Positions 6,249 through 6,531 of a stretch of 6,531 nt of DNA are shown here, in pieces. The first letter of the stretch is position 1, and the number at the start of each line of letters is the position of its first letter. A program made the translations under genes and the position numbers. Source of the stretch: Paenibacillus sp. (GTDB taxonomy: Bacteria > Bacillota > Bacilli > Paenibacillales > NBRC-103111); the NCBI GenBank assembly GCA_029239545.1, contig JARBUQ010000278.1:1-6531 (forward strand), given 5' to 3'. Under the pieces are notes generated by a model, which had not been told where the DNA came from, made no database searches, and worked only from the letters and a program-made list of their open reading frames with translations.

Positions 6249-6531
6249 TCACCTGTTGCGTGGATCCGGATACTCAATCGTCAACCCGGGGACATGCTTT
6301 CGCTTCATTTGATTGCGTTTCTTCCGATTCTCCTTGGAGTCAAAAACAATATCCATATCGTATTCCTCAGTCGGATACAGCTTCTCACTCTCAATGTACA
6401 GAGACAATCTTTTCACGTTCAACCATACCTTCTCTTTCTGGATCATGACTTGAATCCGTCCTCTGGGGTCAGGAGCTGAACATACAATACCTGTTCTGCG
6501 CAGTGAGCTGATCCATACGCAATCGCCCATA
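6249..6531 (-). CDS. C-terminal end of a MutS/MutS2-like DNA mismatch repair family protein (partial)
   Basis: Only the last 93 or so codons are in the window; the frame is open at the right edge, so the ATG at 6530 is probably internal. The visible part starts with a small beta-barrel, KOW-like segment (GDCVWISSLRRTGIV, then GRIQVMIQKEKVWLNVKRL) resembling the segment that follows the ATPase domain in MutS2-type proteins. It then has DMDIVFDSKENRKKRNQM and a basic KRKHVPGL near the end, which I recognise as the tail of MutS-family proteins in Firmicutes that lack the Smr nuclease domain. No Smr domain follows: the protein stops after YPDPRNR. The ATPase domain is not visible, so the assignment rests on the tail alone. 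It could be another protein with a KOW-like domain. A strong terminator follows, and dacB then starts a separate unit. Confidence 0.6.
   Translation of the reverse strand, partial: MGDCVWISSLRRTGIVCSAPDPRGRIQVMIQKEKVWLNVKRLSLYIESEKLYPTEEYDMDIVFDSKENRKKRNQMKRKHVPGLTIEYPDPRNR

Noticed and set aside
1..6531. Search for mobile elements, CRISPR arrays, tRNA or rRNA genes, riboswitches, phage or defence genes.
   Set aside because: Nothing of the kind is visible; genes are packed, intact apart from the two cut at the window edges, and in the known Bacillales order.

Overview
The window looks like core chromosome of a spore-forming Bacillales species, most likely Paenibacillus or a close relative. 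The reasons are the gene set (spore cortex and maturation genes next to System II cytochrome c maturation genes), the conserved gene order, the moderate G+C and strong AGGAG-type ribosome binding sites. Every supported gene lies on the minus strand, so transcription runs from high to low coordinates. In that direction the order is mutS-like (3' end only), dacB, spmA, spmB, rluB, resA, resB, resC (5' part only). From dacB to resC this is the order known in Bacillus subtilis. The mutS-like gene upstream is, as far as I recall, not the B. subtilis neighbour.

Region by region: 6249-6531 holds the C-terminal end of a MutS/MutS2-like protein, followed by a clear intrinsic terminator (6195-6222). 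The dacB-spmA-spmB operon (6105 to 3743) follows. It has a candidate sigma-E promoter whose -35 region overlaps that terminator, and it ends in a second intrinsic terminator at 3686-3714. Next is rluB, a 23S rRNA pseudouridine synthase (3589-2840). After a 61-bp gap comes resA-resB-resC, tightly spaced (16 nt between resA and resB, a 4-bp GTGA overlap between resB and resC). resC runs off the left edge.

How the genes work together: DacB (a D,D-carboxypeptidase, PBP5*-like) and SpmA/SpmB are mother-cell proteins that shape cortex peptidoglycan and spore core dehydration. ResA reduces the apocytochrome c haem-binding cysteines on the outer face of the membrane, and ResB plus ResC form the haem-delivery and ligation complex. 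RluB is a housekeeping ribosome modification enzyme that sits between the two groups.

I found no mobile element, CRISPR array, tRNA, rRNA or phage-like gene, and no undescribed system. No gene-free stretch exceeds 300 bases. The points worth a second look are small: an N-terminal zinc-ribbon-like motif and an extracytoplasmic CxxxC pair in ResB, a terminator/promoter overlap before dacB, and possible regulatory repeats upstream of resA and dacB.
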